Below are positions 14,174 to 19,963 of a DNA stretch of 25,720 nucleotides, in pieces. Numbering within the stretch: the first letter of the stretch is position 1; every line of letters begins with the position of its first letter. The notes below the pieces were generated by a model. It was not told where the DNA came from. It did no database searches and saw nothing but the letters and a program-made list of their open reading frames with translations. The DNA lies in IMG/VR virus record IMGVR_UViG_3300007734_000516, positions 1 through 25,720 of that record; one strand, given 5' to 3'. The DNA comes from a virus. Both the position numbers and the translations under genes were made by a program.

Positions 14174-14672
14174 ACAGCTCCAGTTGGTAAAGCTGGCTTG
14201 GTTAGGCTTGGTTAATCGCGTTTTGGTTCGGGTAACCGTTGGTTGCATAGCTCACCCCCTTGCGAGGGATGAGCTACTGGCTAACGCGCCTTGGACGGGG
14301 TGTCTGGCTCGCATTGAGGAGCCTGCTCGGTAGTGCCATCGCACACAGGACATCCTCGGCTCACTAGGTTTAAACCTTCACTACTTATGCCAGCGGGTGA
14401 TCGTTCTGGCTGCCGATTCTAATGATCAGAGGCTGATTCCTAACCCACCTTTCGGTGCGGCGGCTTGTGGGCCAATCTCAGCTTGAGGTCTTTGCAGCGT
14501 TGCGGGCTGCTCGCGCATCAGGGCATAAAAAAGCCCGCGTGGTAGAAGGCACGTCGGGCAACTGACTCCTAAAATGTTATGCTCGTCGCGGCTTCTACCC
14601 CGTTTGACGAGGGAGAACCTGAGCGAAGCACAACCCTCCGCAACTTATTTTTAAGAAACTTTGCGAAATAGT
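14174..14672. other. Gene-free stretch with several hairpins, candidate structured RNA or control region
   Basis: No convincing ORF on either strand. It contains GGCTTGGTTAGGCTTGGTT units near 14190 resembling the TTG-type arrays, a GGTT-cgggt-AACC hairpin (about 14226), a 7-bp hairpin TAGCTCA / TGAGCTA with inner CCC/GGG pairing (14248-14276), a CCCACC...GTGGG structure near 14443-14470, and a GCGGGCT/AGCCCGC pair near 14500-14538. I looked for a tRNA cloverleaf and found no canonical T-arm. A minus-strand terminator lies inside it, and promoter P3 ends it. Confidence 0.5.
14527..14559 (-). terminator. Minus-strand terminator
   Basis: Read on the minus strand: GCCCGaCGTG stem (14559-14550), 8-base loop, CACGCGGGC (14541-14533), then TTTTTT (14532-14527). 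A 9-bp stem with one bulge. No clear minus-strand gene ends here, so it may stop antisense transcription or end a non-coding RNA. Confidence 0.7.
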
Positions 14673-14701
14673 TTGACCTATCTCCAACAAGTGACCTATC
14701 T
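14673..14701 (+). promoter_or_regulatory. Promoter P3, TTGACC-17-CTATCT, repeat-containing
   Basis: -35 TTGACC (14673-14678), 17-bp spacer, CTATCT at 14696-14701. TGACCTATCTCC occurs twice, 18 bases apart (14674-14685 and 14692-14703). The ATG at 14708 is only 7 bases past the -10, so the transcript would be leaderless or nearly so. Confidence 0.6.
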
Positions 14702-14707
14702 CCTCTC

Positions 14708-14929
14708 ATGCCCACTTTGGGCACGTTCAGCAACCTCATCAAACCAGCTATGATTATCGATCCGCCAGAAATCGCTCTGACACCAGAGCAGATAGAGTCA
14801 GACATCCAGGCCGAGCAGGCTTGGTACGAAGCCCGTCGCCTCACCGAGGGTGACGTTGACGCCTTGGCCGAGCAAGACGCGGAAGGCCGCAACTATCGCC
14901 GGGGAATCAAGGGAGGCCGTCATGATTAA
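14708..14929 (+). CDS. Small acidic phage protein (73 aa), possibly leaderless
   Basis: ATG at 14708, 73 aa, starting MPTLGTFSNLIKPAMIIDPP, then an acidic helical region (ALTPEQIESDIQAEQAWYEARRLTE-type, residues 23-48) and a basic end (GRNYRRGIKGGRHD). No family recognised. It follows promoter P3 so closely that the mRNA may lack a leader. It overlaps the next start by 8 bases. An opposing minus ORF (14569-14892) is rejected because this gene opens the clear operon to 16976. Confidence 0.72.
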   Translation: MPTLGTFSNLIKPAMIIDPPEIALTPEQIESDIQAEQAWYEARRLTEGDVDALAEQDAEGRNYRRGIKGGRHD

Positions 14930-15116
14930 AAAAGCCTATCGTAAAAACAAGGGCGTCCTCGCCGCCTTGTACGCGGCCCAAGCGTGGAGAGGGGCAGCGG
15001 TCATTGCTGGTTGTTACGAGATCAACAACAAGCAGGAGCTGCTTTCGTTTTACAGATCCTCCATGCGTAATTGGGCAAAGTACGCCATCAAACGTCAAAG
15101 AATCAAAACGTCATGA
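14922..15116 (+). CDS. Tandem-duplicated small protein, copy A (64 aa)
   Basis: ATG at 14922 gives MIKKAYRKNKGVLAALYAAQ and shares its whole plan with the next gene: MIKKA/MIKEA, AAQAWR, HYEI/CYEIN, K-L-x-FYRSSMR-WAK. Basic, helical, no known domain. The start overlaps the previous stop by 8 bases and its own stop overlaps the next ATG (ATGA). No function can be assigned; small nucleic-acid-binding proteins are one possibility, given the charge. Confidence 0.72.
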   Translation: MIKKAYRKNKGVLAALYAAQAWRGAAVIAGCYEINNKQELLSFYRSSMRNWAKYAIKRQRIKTS

Positions 15117-15310
15117 TTAAAGAAGCCCTGTGGAAGAACGCTGACGTTGCAGCCAGTCTGCGTGCGGCTCAAGCTTGGCGGCAAGCGATTAACGTCTCGC
15201 AGCACTACGAAATCAAAGACGGCAAGAAGTTAATGGACTTCTACAAATCATCGATGCGGAGCTGGGCGAAACACGCTCTTCTCCTTCAAAAACTTTCCCC
15301 CAAGGAATAA
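15113..15310 (+). CDS. Tandem-duplicated small protein, copy B (65 aa)
   Basis: ATG at 15113 in ATGA overlap; begins MIKEALWKNADVAASLRAAQ. Residues AAQAWR, HYEIKDGKKLMDFYKSSMRS and WAKHAL line up with copy A over its full length without large gaps. Both are basic. The product is unknown, but it sits directly before Gp157, so the pair probably belongs to the DNA-replication module. Confidence 0.72.
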   Translation: MIKEALWKNADVAASLRAAQAWRQAINVSQHYEIKDGKKLMDFYKSSMRSWAKHALLLQKLSPKE

Positions 15311-15314
15311 CAAA

Positions 15315-15830
15315 ATGAAACTATATCAAATCCCATCGCAGATCGAAGAGATCTTCAGCTTCATCGACCAAGTACTCGCAGACGAGAGTCTGGCCGAAAA
15401 CGAGAAACAGGGCAAACTTGCCACCCTTAAGGATCAGTTAAATCTTGTCCAGATGGAGCGCAGGCAGAAATGCCTGTGGCTCTCACGCCAGTTCTTGAAC
15501 CTCCAGGCCGAGCGCATGGCGGTCAACGAACAACGCCAGAAGTTCAGCGAGCGCGTCGCCCGGCTGGACAAGCAGACCGAGTCCATCAAGAACTTCCTTG
15601 GCGTCATTCTCGACGCCGGCGAGAAGATGGCTGACGAGGTGACGCAGATCTCTTGGAGGAAGTCCGAGGGAGTCATTCTGCGGTGCGATCCTGAGTCCCT
15701 TCCTGCCCGTTTTACCCGCATCAAGGTCGAAGCCAGTCTCACCTCCCTCAAAGAGGCTTTAAAGGCTGGAGATCGCGAAGCGGCCCAAGTCGCCGTCCTT
15801 GAGCAGCGTCAAACCATTGCCATCAAATGA
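15315..15830 (+). CDS. Gp157-family protein
   Basis: A 171-aa protein with the plan of the siphovirus Gp157 family: an N-terminal helix with LxxLxxQLxL pattern (residues 10-45), a long charged coiled-coil middle (residues 45-110: RQFLNLQAERMAVNEQRQKF, ERVARLDKQTESIKNFL), then a beta-rich end with a W-R-K-S-E pattern (ISWRKSEGVILRC) and a closing helix. The family lies in replication/recombination clusters of phages beside SSB or recombinases; its exact role is unproven. It has a Shine-Dalgarno AAGGAA 8 bases before the ATG, rare in this arm. The stop overlaps the next start (ATGA). Confidence 0.85.
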   Translation: MKLYQIPSQIEEIFSFIDQVLADESLAENEKQGKLATLKDQLNLVQMERRQKCLWLSRQFLNLQAERMAVNEQRQKFSERVARLDKQTESIKNFLGVILDAGEKMADEVTQISWRKSEGVILRCDPESLPARFTRIKVEASLTSLKEALKAGDREAAQVAVLEQRQTIAIK

Positions 15831-16312
15831 AAACCAAGTCTGATTTATCAGAATATAGACAGCGAATAAACGACAACGTCCGAGGTTTGTTTTGCGACTG
15901 GGTTGATGAAGTGGTCGAGCATTCCATAAAACAAGTGGAAGATCTAATAATTGATGCGAAAAAAACTTTTGAGAGAGTCAAAGAACTTGAGGCAATTATT
16001 GCTCATAGAGAAGCCGAGGACAATTACGCCAAGGTTCAAAAAGAAGCCGCGGAAGCCTATGCCAACAGACCTTGGAAAGAACCTTCAGTGCCAATTTCTT
16101 CTTTAACATTATCGACCAGGATTCAGACTCTTTTTGATCAAGAAGGCTTTCAAAGCATTGGCGATATAATCGATAAGACCGAATATGATTTGTCCGCTAT
16201 TCGTAATTTTGGAAAGGTTTCCTTAGCAATTTTAAAAAATGAACTTGCTAAACATGGCTACGCTCTTCGCAGCGCAGAAGACTCTCATTTGTCAGCAAAC
16301 GTCAGCAAATAA
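15827..16312 (+). CDS. RNA polymerase alpha-CTD-like protein with coiled coil
   Basis: A 161-aa protein overlapping Gp157 (ATGA). Residues 1-80 are helical and charged (coiled coil). Residues 88-148 match the C-terminal domain of the RNA polymerase alpha subunit: SLTLSTRIQTLFDQEGF, SIGDIIDKTEYDL, IRNFGKVSLAIL, AKHGYAL. Arg98 corresponds to E. coli R265; N127, G129, K130 and S132 to N294, G296, K297 and S299, residues of the DNA/UP-element contact surface. N268, K298 and E302 are not kept. This is the helix-hairpin-helix fold that also contacts activators. The gene is more AT-rich than its neighbours. Roles could be mimicry or capture of host transcription, or simply DNA binding; which one is inference. 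Its 3' end is built from CAGCAAA units used as leader of the next gene. Confidence 0.8.
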   Translation: MKTKSDLSEYRQRINDNVRGLFCDWVDEVVEHSIKQVEDLIIDAKKTFERVKELEAIIAHREAEDNYAKVQKEAAEAYANRPWKEPSVPISSLTLSTRIQTLFDQEGFQSIGDIIDKTEYDLSAIRNFGKVSLAILKNELAKHGYALRSAEDSHLSANVSK

Positions 16313-16322
16313 AGTAAATTAT
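16293..16322 (+). promoter_or_regulatory. CAGCAAA leader overlapping the previous gene end
   Basis: CAGCAAACGT and CAGCAAATAA (16293-16312) encode the end of the previous protein and precede the SD-less ATG at 16323. Confidence 0.6.
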
Positions 16323-16976
16323 ATGCCCATCCTAATCCCCGCTTCTGGCGGAAAAAACGACCCGATTCCGTCGGGGACTCATCAAGCAACGTGCTACGGC
16401 GTAGTCGCCGTTGGGACGCTCCCCAACGAGCTTTACGCTCCCAAGCCCAAGGTCATTATATTCTTCGAGCTGCCGCATGAGCGGGCAGATTTTGGAGAGG
16501 CTAAGAACGTCCCCCGCACCATCAGCAAACGGTACACGCTCTCCTTCCACAAGAAGAGCGGCCTCCGGGCTGATATTCAAAGCTGGAAGGGAAAACAGAT
16601 GTCAGATGCCGAACTGACCACGTTCGACTTGGTTCAATTGATCGGCACGAACTGCCTCATCAACATCCAGCACGTCATCAAAGGCGACAAGACCTACGGG
16701 AACATTGCGGCCATCAGTCCGCTTGCAAAGGGCATGGCTAAGGAAGCTATGATTAGCCCAAAGTTGTACTTTAACCTGGTCGAGGCAATCGACGTGGCTC
16801 GCAAAACTAGGGAGCTGGTCGATTTCGGGATTATGCCTGACTGGTTGGCGAACACGATCAAAAAGGCCAAGGAGTACACGGACTTCGTTGGCGGATCTGG
16901 CAAGCCAGAAGCGACTGATGACGAGAAAGCCAATGTCGCCAGCGTTGATATCGATTCCGATTCAGTCCCGTTCTGA
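16323..16976 (+). CDS. SSB-like phage replication protein with SSB-type tail
   Basis: A 217-aa protein of a widespread phage family found next to replication genes: MPILIPASGGKNDPIPSGTH, CYGVVAVGTLP, FFELPHERADF, SKRYTLSFHKKSGLR, LIGTNCLINIQHV, GDKTYGNIAAISPLAKGM. The core is beta-rich, which fits an OB-type ssDNA-binding fold. The last residues are acidic and end SDSVPF, like the DDDIPF tip by which bacterial SSB recruits partner enzymes; Phe is terminal. A longer start at 16239 is open but overlaps the previous gene and lacks family features, so I use 16323, preceded by the CAGCAAA leader. ssDNA binding is inferred; SSB family membership is not proven. Confidence 0.75.
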   Translation: MPILIPASGGKNDPIPSGTHQATCYGVVAVGTLPNELYAPKPKVIIFFELPHERADFGEAKNVPRTISKRYTLSFHKKSGLRADIQSWKGKQMSDAELTTFDLVQLIGTNCLINIQHVIKGDKTYGNIAAISPLAKGMAKEAMISPKLYFNLVEAIDVARKTRELVDFGIMPDWLANTIKKAKEYTDFVGGSGKPEATDDEKANVASVDIDSDSVPF

Positions 16977-16997
16977 AGCCGCTAGTTAACCTGTCCT

Positions 16998-17024
16998 GCC
17001 GAGAGACTCTAAACCTCGGCTCAA
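16998..17024 (+). terminator. Weak hairpin, possible attenuator
   Basis: GCCGAG (16998-17003) / CTCGGC (17015-17020) with an 11-base loop, then TCAATTTT. The next ATG is at 17029. A weak terminator or attenuator would split the SSB module from the downstream chain. Confidence 0.45.
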
Positions 17025-17028
17025 TTTT

Positions 17029-17424
17029 ATGGGCTACATATCCGACACGATGGGCGCGTGTTCTGCGCTCCTAGAGAAGTACAAGCATTGGGCCGGCGAA
17101 GCCCCGCTCAACAAATCCAAGGTGAAGAAAGTGACTGATCGGCTTCCGATTAACAACACGGAGAAAGACGCGATCCTCACTCTCTACACCCAAGGAAAGT
17201 CCAGGCACGCGATTGCCAAGGCCACCGGACGTACCAACTACGAGATCGACAAGGTCGTCGTCGCAGTCGTCCCCCAAAAAATGCTTCGCAAGAAAGTGAT
17301 CTTCCCGGAGGATTACACCGCAACGGTAGTTTCCATGCGCCAACGGGGGATGACCTATCGTCAGATCGGCGATCAACTGCAAATCTCAACAGCCTCGGCA
17401 TTCCGCTTGGGCCACAACGCATGA
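17029..17424 (+). CDS. Double helix-turn-helix regulatory protein
   Basis: A 131-aa protein with two helix-turn-helix segments: LTLYTQGKSRHAIAKATGRT (about residues 51-72) and MRQRGMTYRQIGDQLQISTA (about 103-124), both of the resolvase/transposase-type pattern in which a glycine turn precedes a recognition helix. The N-terminus has no known domain. It probably binds DNA as a phage regulator; targets unknown. It opens the chain of overlapping genes: its stop overlaps the 28-aa gene ATG (17421). Upstream is a weak hairpin, so it may be transcribed partly on its own. Confidence 0.75.
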   Translation: MGYISDTMGACSALLEKYKHWAGEAPLNKSKVKKVTDRLPINNTEKDAILTLYTQGKSRHAIAKATGRTNYEIDKVVVAVVPQKMLRKKVIFPEDYTATVVSMRQRGMTYRQIGDQLQISTASAFRLGHNA

Positions 17425-17507
17425 GCGCATTATTCTGCCTCATTATTTCAGTCTTGGCCTTCTGCGTAGGTTATATGATGGGCTACCTATCGAGAGATCT
17501 AAAATGA
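17421..17507 (+). CDS. 28-aa single-pass membrane microprotein
   Basis: ATG at 17421 and stop TGA 17505-17507, overlapping both neighbours by ATGA. Sequence begins MSALFCLIISVLAFCVG and is followed by YMMGYLSRDLK, with one hydrophobic helix (about residues 3-22) and a basic end. The two exact overlaps in a chain of coupled genes support real translation; it is too short for standard gene callers. Function is unknown; small membrane peptides of phages can alter host membrane or act in exclusion, which is only a suggestion. Confidence 0.6.
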   Translation: MSALFCLIISVLAFCVGYMMGYLSRDLK

Positions 17508-18082
17508 AACACTTAAACTTAACGCCAAAAGAATTTTGCTCTGCCACCAACGCTTGCCGAGAAGGCCGAGTATTTTGCGAGAAATACAACACGATGGCAG
17601 AGGTTTGGGACGCGTGTAAGAAAGCAGAGTGGCTCCTCTGGATTTTAAGGGCTATCGACGCTCCAGCGAATGAAAAGAACGAGCGACTGTTCGCAGTTTG
17701 GTGCGCTCGAAACACTCCAATGCACGACGGACGCACGACGGGCGCATTGCTCACTGATCCACGCAGTGTGGCAGCTCTTGAGGTTGCCGAGCTATTTGCG
17801 TACGGGAATGCAACTAAGGAGGAGTTGGCTGCGGCATCGGCTGCGGCACGGGCTGCGGCATGGGATGCGGCTGCGGATGCGGCTGCGGATGCGGCATCGG
17901 CTGCGGCATCGGCTGCGGCACGGGCTGCGGCACGGGCTGCGGCATGGGATGCGGCATCGGCTGCGGCATGGGCTGCGGCACGGGCTGCGGCACGGGCTGC
18001 GGCATGGGATGCGGCTGCGGATGCGGCTGCGGATGCTCAGGCAAATCAATTTCGCACAATGATCAGTAATCCATTCAAATGA
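17504..18082 (+). CDS. Ala-rich repeat protein with immunity-like N-terminal domain
   Basis: A 192-aa protein in two parts. Residues 1-115 (MKHLNLTPKEFCSATNACRE, AEWLLWILRAI, RLFAVWCARNTP, LTDPRSVAALEVAELFAYGN) resemble a family of 'putative immunity' proteins common in phage and metagenomic genomes. Residues 108-180 are a tandem repeat of AAARAAAWDAA and AADAAADAA, encoded by GCTGCGGCNNGG units at about 17828-18036; the DNA is repetitive in codons as well. The tail NQFRTMISNPFK is ordinary. It overlaps the microprotein (ATGA) and the next gene (ATGA). The length of the repeat probably varies between related phages. What it is immune to, if anything, is not visible. Confidence 0.68.
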   Translation: MKHLNLTPKEFCSATNACREGRVFCEKYNTMAEVWDACKKAEWLLWILRAIDAPANEKNERLFAVWCARNTPMHDGRTTGALLTDPRSVAALEVAELFAYGNATKEELAAASAAARAAAWDAAADAAADAASAAASAAARAAARAAAWDAASAAAWAAARAAARAAAWDAAADAAADAQANQFRTMISNPFK

Positions 18083-18471
18083 TGACGCAAATGAACACGG
18101 AATTGAACACGGAATTGAACACACCTACACCCCGCACCGACGCCGAATGGTCTGCGTCGTTTGACGAATATTCGCAGCAACTTGAAACCGAACTCACCGC
18201 GCTCACCGCCGAGCGCGACCAACTCCGCGCCGAGTTTGAGAAGATTGCTGTCACGTCAGCCCAATTGGCCGACAACAACGTGAGTTTACGGCAAGAGCGC
18301 GACCAACTCCGCGCCGAACTCGCCACCGAGCGGGCGCGGCTGGACTTTCTGAGTAAACGCGACGGCGCATTTGATCATATACGGTGGGGCGATTATCGCC
18401 ACTATTGGGGAAGGGGCTTTGGTTCCATAAGAGAAATTATCGACGCGGCAATGAAAAAGGGCGCGAAATGA
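18079..18471 (+). CDS. Coiled-coil phage protein (130 aa)
   Basis: A 130-aa protein starting MMTQMNTELNTELNTPTPRT with a twofold MNTELNTELN repeat. Residues 30-95 are a strong coiled coil (QLETELTALTAERDQLRAEF, RQERDQLRAELATERARLDF). The C-terminus (SKRDGAFDHIRWGDYRHYWG, SIREIIDAAMKKGAK) resembles the end of small phage proteins of unknown function. It overlaps the previous gene and the next (ATGA at 18468). Confidence 0.72.
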   Translation: MMTQMNTELNTELNTPTPRTDAEWSASFDEYSQQLETELTALTAERDQLRAEFEKIAVTSAQLADNNVSLRQERDQLRAELATERARLDFLSKRDGAFDHIRWGDYRHYWGRGFGSIREIIDAAMKKGAK

Positions 18472-18650
18472 GCCTGCAACCCAAAGACAAAATCATCTTT
18501 AGCTACGATGATATCGAACTCATCAAGGACTCCCTCACCCATACCATCGTGACCTCCCATAACCGCGACACCCGCCTACCCAGCCAATGCCTCAAGCTTT
18601 TCCATCGTTTGGCCTTAATCAAATGGATCCCCAAGGAGCCTAAAAAATGA
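18468..18650 (+). CDS. Small phage protein (60 aa)
   Basis: ATG at 18468 gives MSLQPKDKIIFSYDDIELIK and ends IKWIPKEPKK, 60 aa, mostly helical with a basic C-terminus. The track of overlaps fixes the start (ATGA at 18468) and its stop overlaps the next ATG at 18647. No family recognised. A longer in-frame start at 18384 would overlap the coiled-coil gene and lacks coding character. Confidence 0.65.
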   Translation: MSLQPKDKIIFSYDDIELIKDSLTHTIVTSHNRDTRLPSQCLKLFHRLALIKWIPKEPKK

Positions 18651-19237
18651 CCTTTGGCGAACGAGCCTACGAAGCCTGTAAAGCCAAGGGAGCCTCCGTC
18701 TCCCGGCGCCTAACTCCGTCCGAATGGAAGGAAACCGTCCAGCTTGCCTTTGACGAGGCCATGCAGGAACTCCAGGCCGATCAGAAATCCCCTTCCATTT
18801 CAAAAAGAGAGCAAACGGAACTCTTTAACGCTCTAGCTATGGCCTGTGGCGCAAATCCCCTAGAATGCCCTTCTGCGATGAAGAAGTCCATTGCCGTAGC
18901 CTTGGCCGATATCCGCTCCGTCTCCCCCAACCTCACTTGCGACGAGATCAGTCGCCGCGCTCGCGCCTACCGCAACAAGCACCGGGACTGGCCCCTGACT
19001 CCAGCCTCCCTCTGCAAGTACTGGGGTTCCTTCTCCGAGAATGCAGATCTCGGTCGTACCTTTGCCGCTGTTCAGCAGCTCGAACCACCCAACTGGAAAG
19101 CCGTCATGCCTGAAATTATGGAGGGTTCAGATCCCGCCTCAATCGGGTATGTGATGGACACCCTCGGCTGGAATAAGCTATCAGATACCATGCGCGGCAC
19201 TATCCGCAAACGCCTTGCCGCTCAAAACCTCGAATGA
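18647..19237 (+). CDS. Phage replication-associated candidate protein (196 aa)
   Basis: A 196-aa protein overlapping the previous gene by ATGA. Helical N-terminus (residues 1-60), then a region ALADIRSVSPNLTCDEISRR, ARAYRNKHRDWPLTPASLCK, YWGSF (about 86-128). This 'VSPxLT...EI..RA..Y...W..TP..L..YWG' pattern is seen in phage proteins annotated as replication or hypothetical helix-turn-helix proteins. I cannot name the activity. It sits between regulatory and nuclease genes in the coupled chain, so a role in replication is plausible but inferred. Confidence 0.6.
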   Translation: MTFGERAYEACKAKGASVSRRLTPSEWKETVQLAFDEAMQELQADQKSPSISKREQTELFNALAMACGANPLECPSAMKKSIAVALADIRSVSPNLTCDEISRRARAYRNKHRDWPLTPASLCKYWGSFSENADLGRTFAAVQQLEPPNWKAVMPEIMEGSDPASIGYVMDTLGWNKLSDTMRGTIRKRLAAQNLE

Positions 19238-19392
19238 ATACTCGTCCTGCCATCAAAATGCCTCCCGAAAAAGTCCTAGAGCTAAAGAAGCTCCGTTCCG
19301 AGGGGAAAACACTCGGTCAAATTTCCCTTAAATTTGGCATCTCCACCGCTTACGCCTGGCGTATCATCAAGGGGCTTAATCGCGTCCTGTAA
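19234..19392 (+). CDS. Small HTH protein (52 aa)
   Basis: ATG at 19234 in ATGA overlap, stop TAA 19390-19392 overlapping the next ATG by one base (TAATG). It starts MNTRPAIKMPPEKVLELKKL and carries one helix-turn-helix, GKTLGQISLKFGISTAYAWR (about residues 24-43), of the resolvase/Hin-like type. A single-domain DNA-binding protein. Too short for the usual length cut-off but firmly framed by the two overlaps. Confidence 0.72.
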   Translation: MNTRPAIKMPPEKVLELKKLRSEGKTLGQISLKFGISTAYAWRIIKGLNRVL

Positions 19393-19799
19393 TGAACGAC
19401 GCCGACCGCCAAGCCGTCCTTGCCCTTTTCCCCAATGCCTCCGCTGACTTCATCCAACGTAACATCGAGGGCTTCCTTCGCCCACGTTCGCCTCTGGCTC
19501 CCAAAGTATGTGACCCCAAGCCTAAACACCATGCTAGGCCGAAACCATTGGATCCTCACAAAGATGAAGAAAGAAGCCAGAACAGCTCTCAAGCTCGCGT
19601 TAAAGTCACGATCACTCGCCACGGATCCAAGCTCCTCGACATCGACAACGGCGCCGGTGGTTGCAAAGCCCTGATCGATGCCCTCCGTTACGAGAAGTGC
19701 ATCGTCAATGACGATCCCGGCACTATTGATTTTGTCTTCCGTCAGGTCAAAACCACCAAAGACAAGCGGGGCACAGAGATCCTGATTGAGCCAGCTTAA
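19392..19799 (+). CDS. RusA-like Holliday junction resolvase candidate
   Basis: A 135-aa protein. Residues about 68-130 follow the RusA pattern: VKVTITRHGSKLLDIDNGAG, CKALIDALRYEKCIVNDDPG, TIDFVFRQVKTTKDKRGTEI. In RusA, Asp residues in a D-x-D-N context and an Asp after the helix bind metal, and Lys (CKALIDAL) acts in catalysis; these are present here as LDIDN, K, and NDDP. The N-terminal half is different (FPNASADFIQRNIEGFL, Pro/Lys-rich linker), so this is a shortened or divergent form. RusA enzymes resolve branched DNA before packaging. The stop overlaps the convergent minus-strand gene end. Confidence 0.7.
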   Translation: MNDADRQAVLALFPNASADFIQRNIEGFLRPRSPLAPKVCDPKPKHHARPKPLDPHKDEERSQNSSQARVKVTITRHGSKLLDIDNGAGGCKALIDALRYEKCIVNDDPGTIDFVFRQVKTTKDKRGTEILIEPA

Positions 19800-19963
19800 C
19801 GCTTCCCCTTTCCCGCCGCTTCCCGCCTCCATCGCCAAAGCAGGAAGGCGATACCCAGGATCGACCCAATCAGGGCCGCAATCTCATTAATTTGGCTCAG
19901 CGAGAACATCGCAATCGTAGGCGTAGCCGCGGTCAGGACGTCTTTTGAGAGGGTGTTAGTCAT
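19796..19963 (-). CDS. Small membrane protein beside holin (55 aa)
   Basis: ATG at 19963 to TAA at 19796-19798. It begins MTNTLSKDVLTAATPTIAMF and has one hydrophobic helix IAALIGSILGIAFLLW (about residues 28-43), followed by a very basic tail (RWRREAAGKGKR). It overlaps the upstream holin-type gene by 4 bases (ATGA), so it is likely part of the lysis set, perhaps a second holin, antiholin or spanin-like partner. The two convergent stops with RusA overlap. The type is inferred from topology only. Confidence 0.6.
   Translation of the reverse strand: MTNTLSKDVLTAATPTIAMFSLSQINEIAALIGSILGIAFLLWRWRREAAGKGKR

Noticed and set aside
14174-14672. tRNA gene
   Set aside because: TTCG-like T-loop candidates do not form a canonical T-arm with a matching acceptor stem.
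14569-14892. Minus-strand 107-aa ORF ending near a minus-strand terminator
   Set aside because: It is mostly antisense to the 14708 gene and has no recognisable features, although the terminator position keeps it worth remembering.
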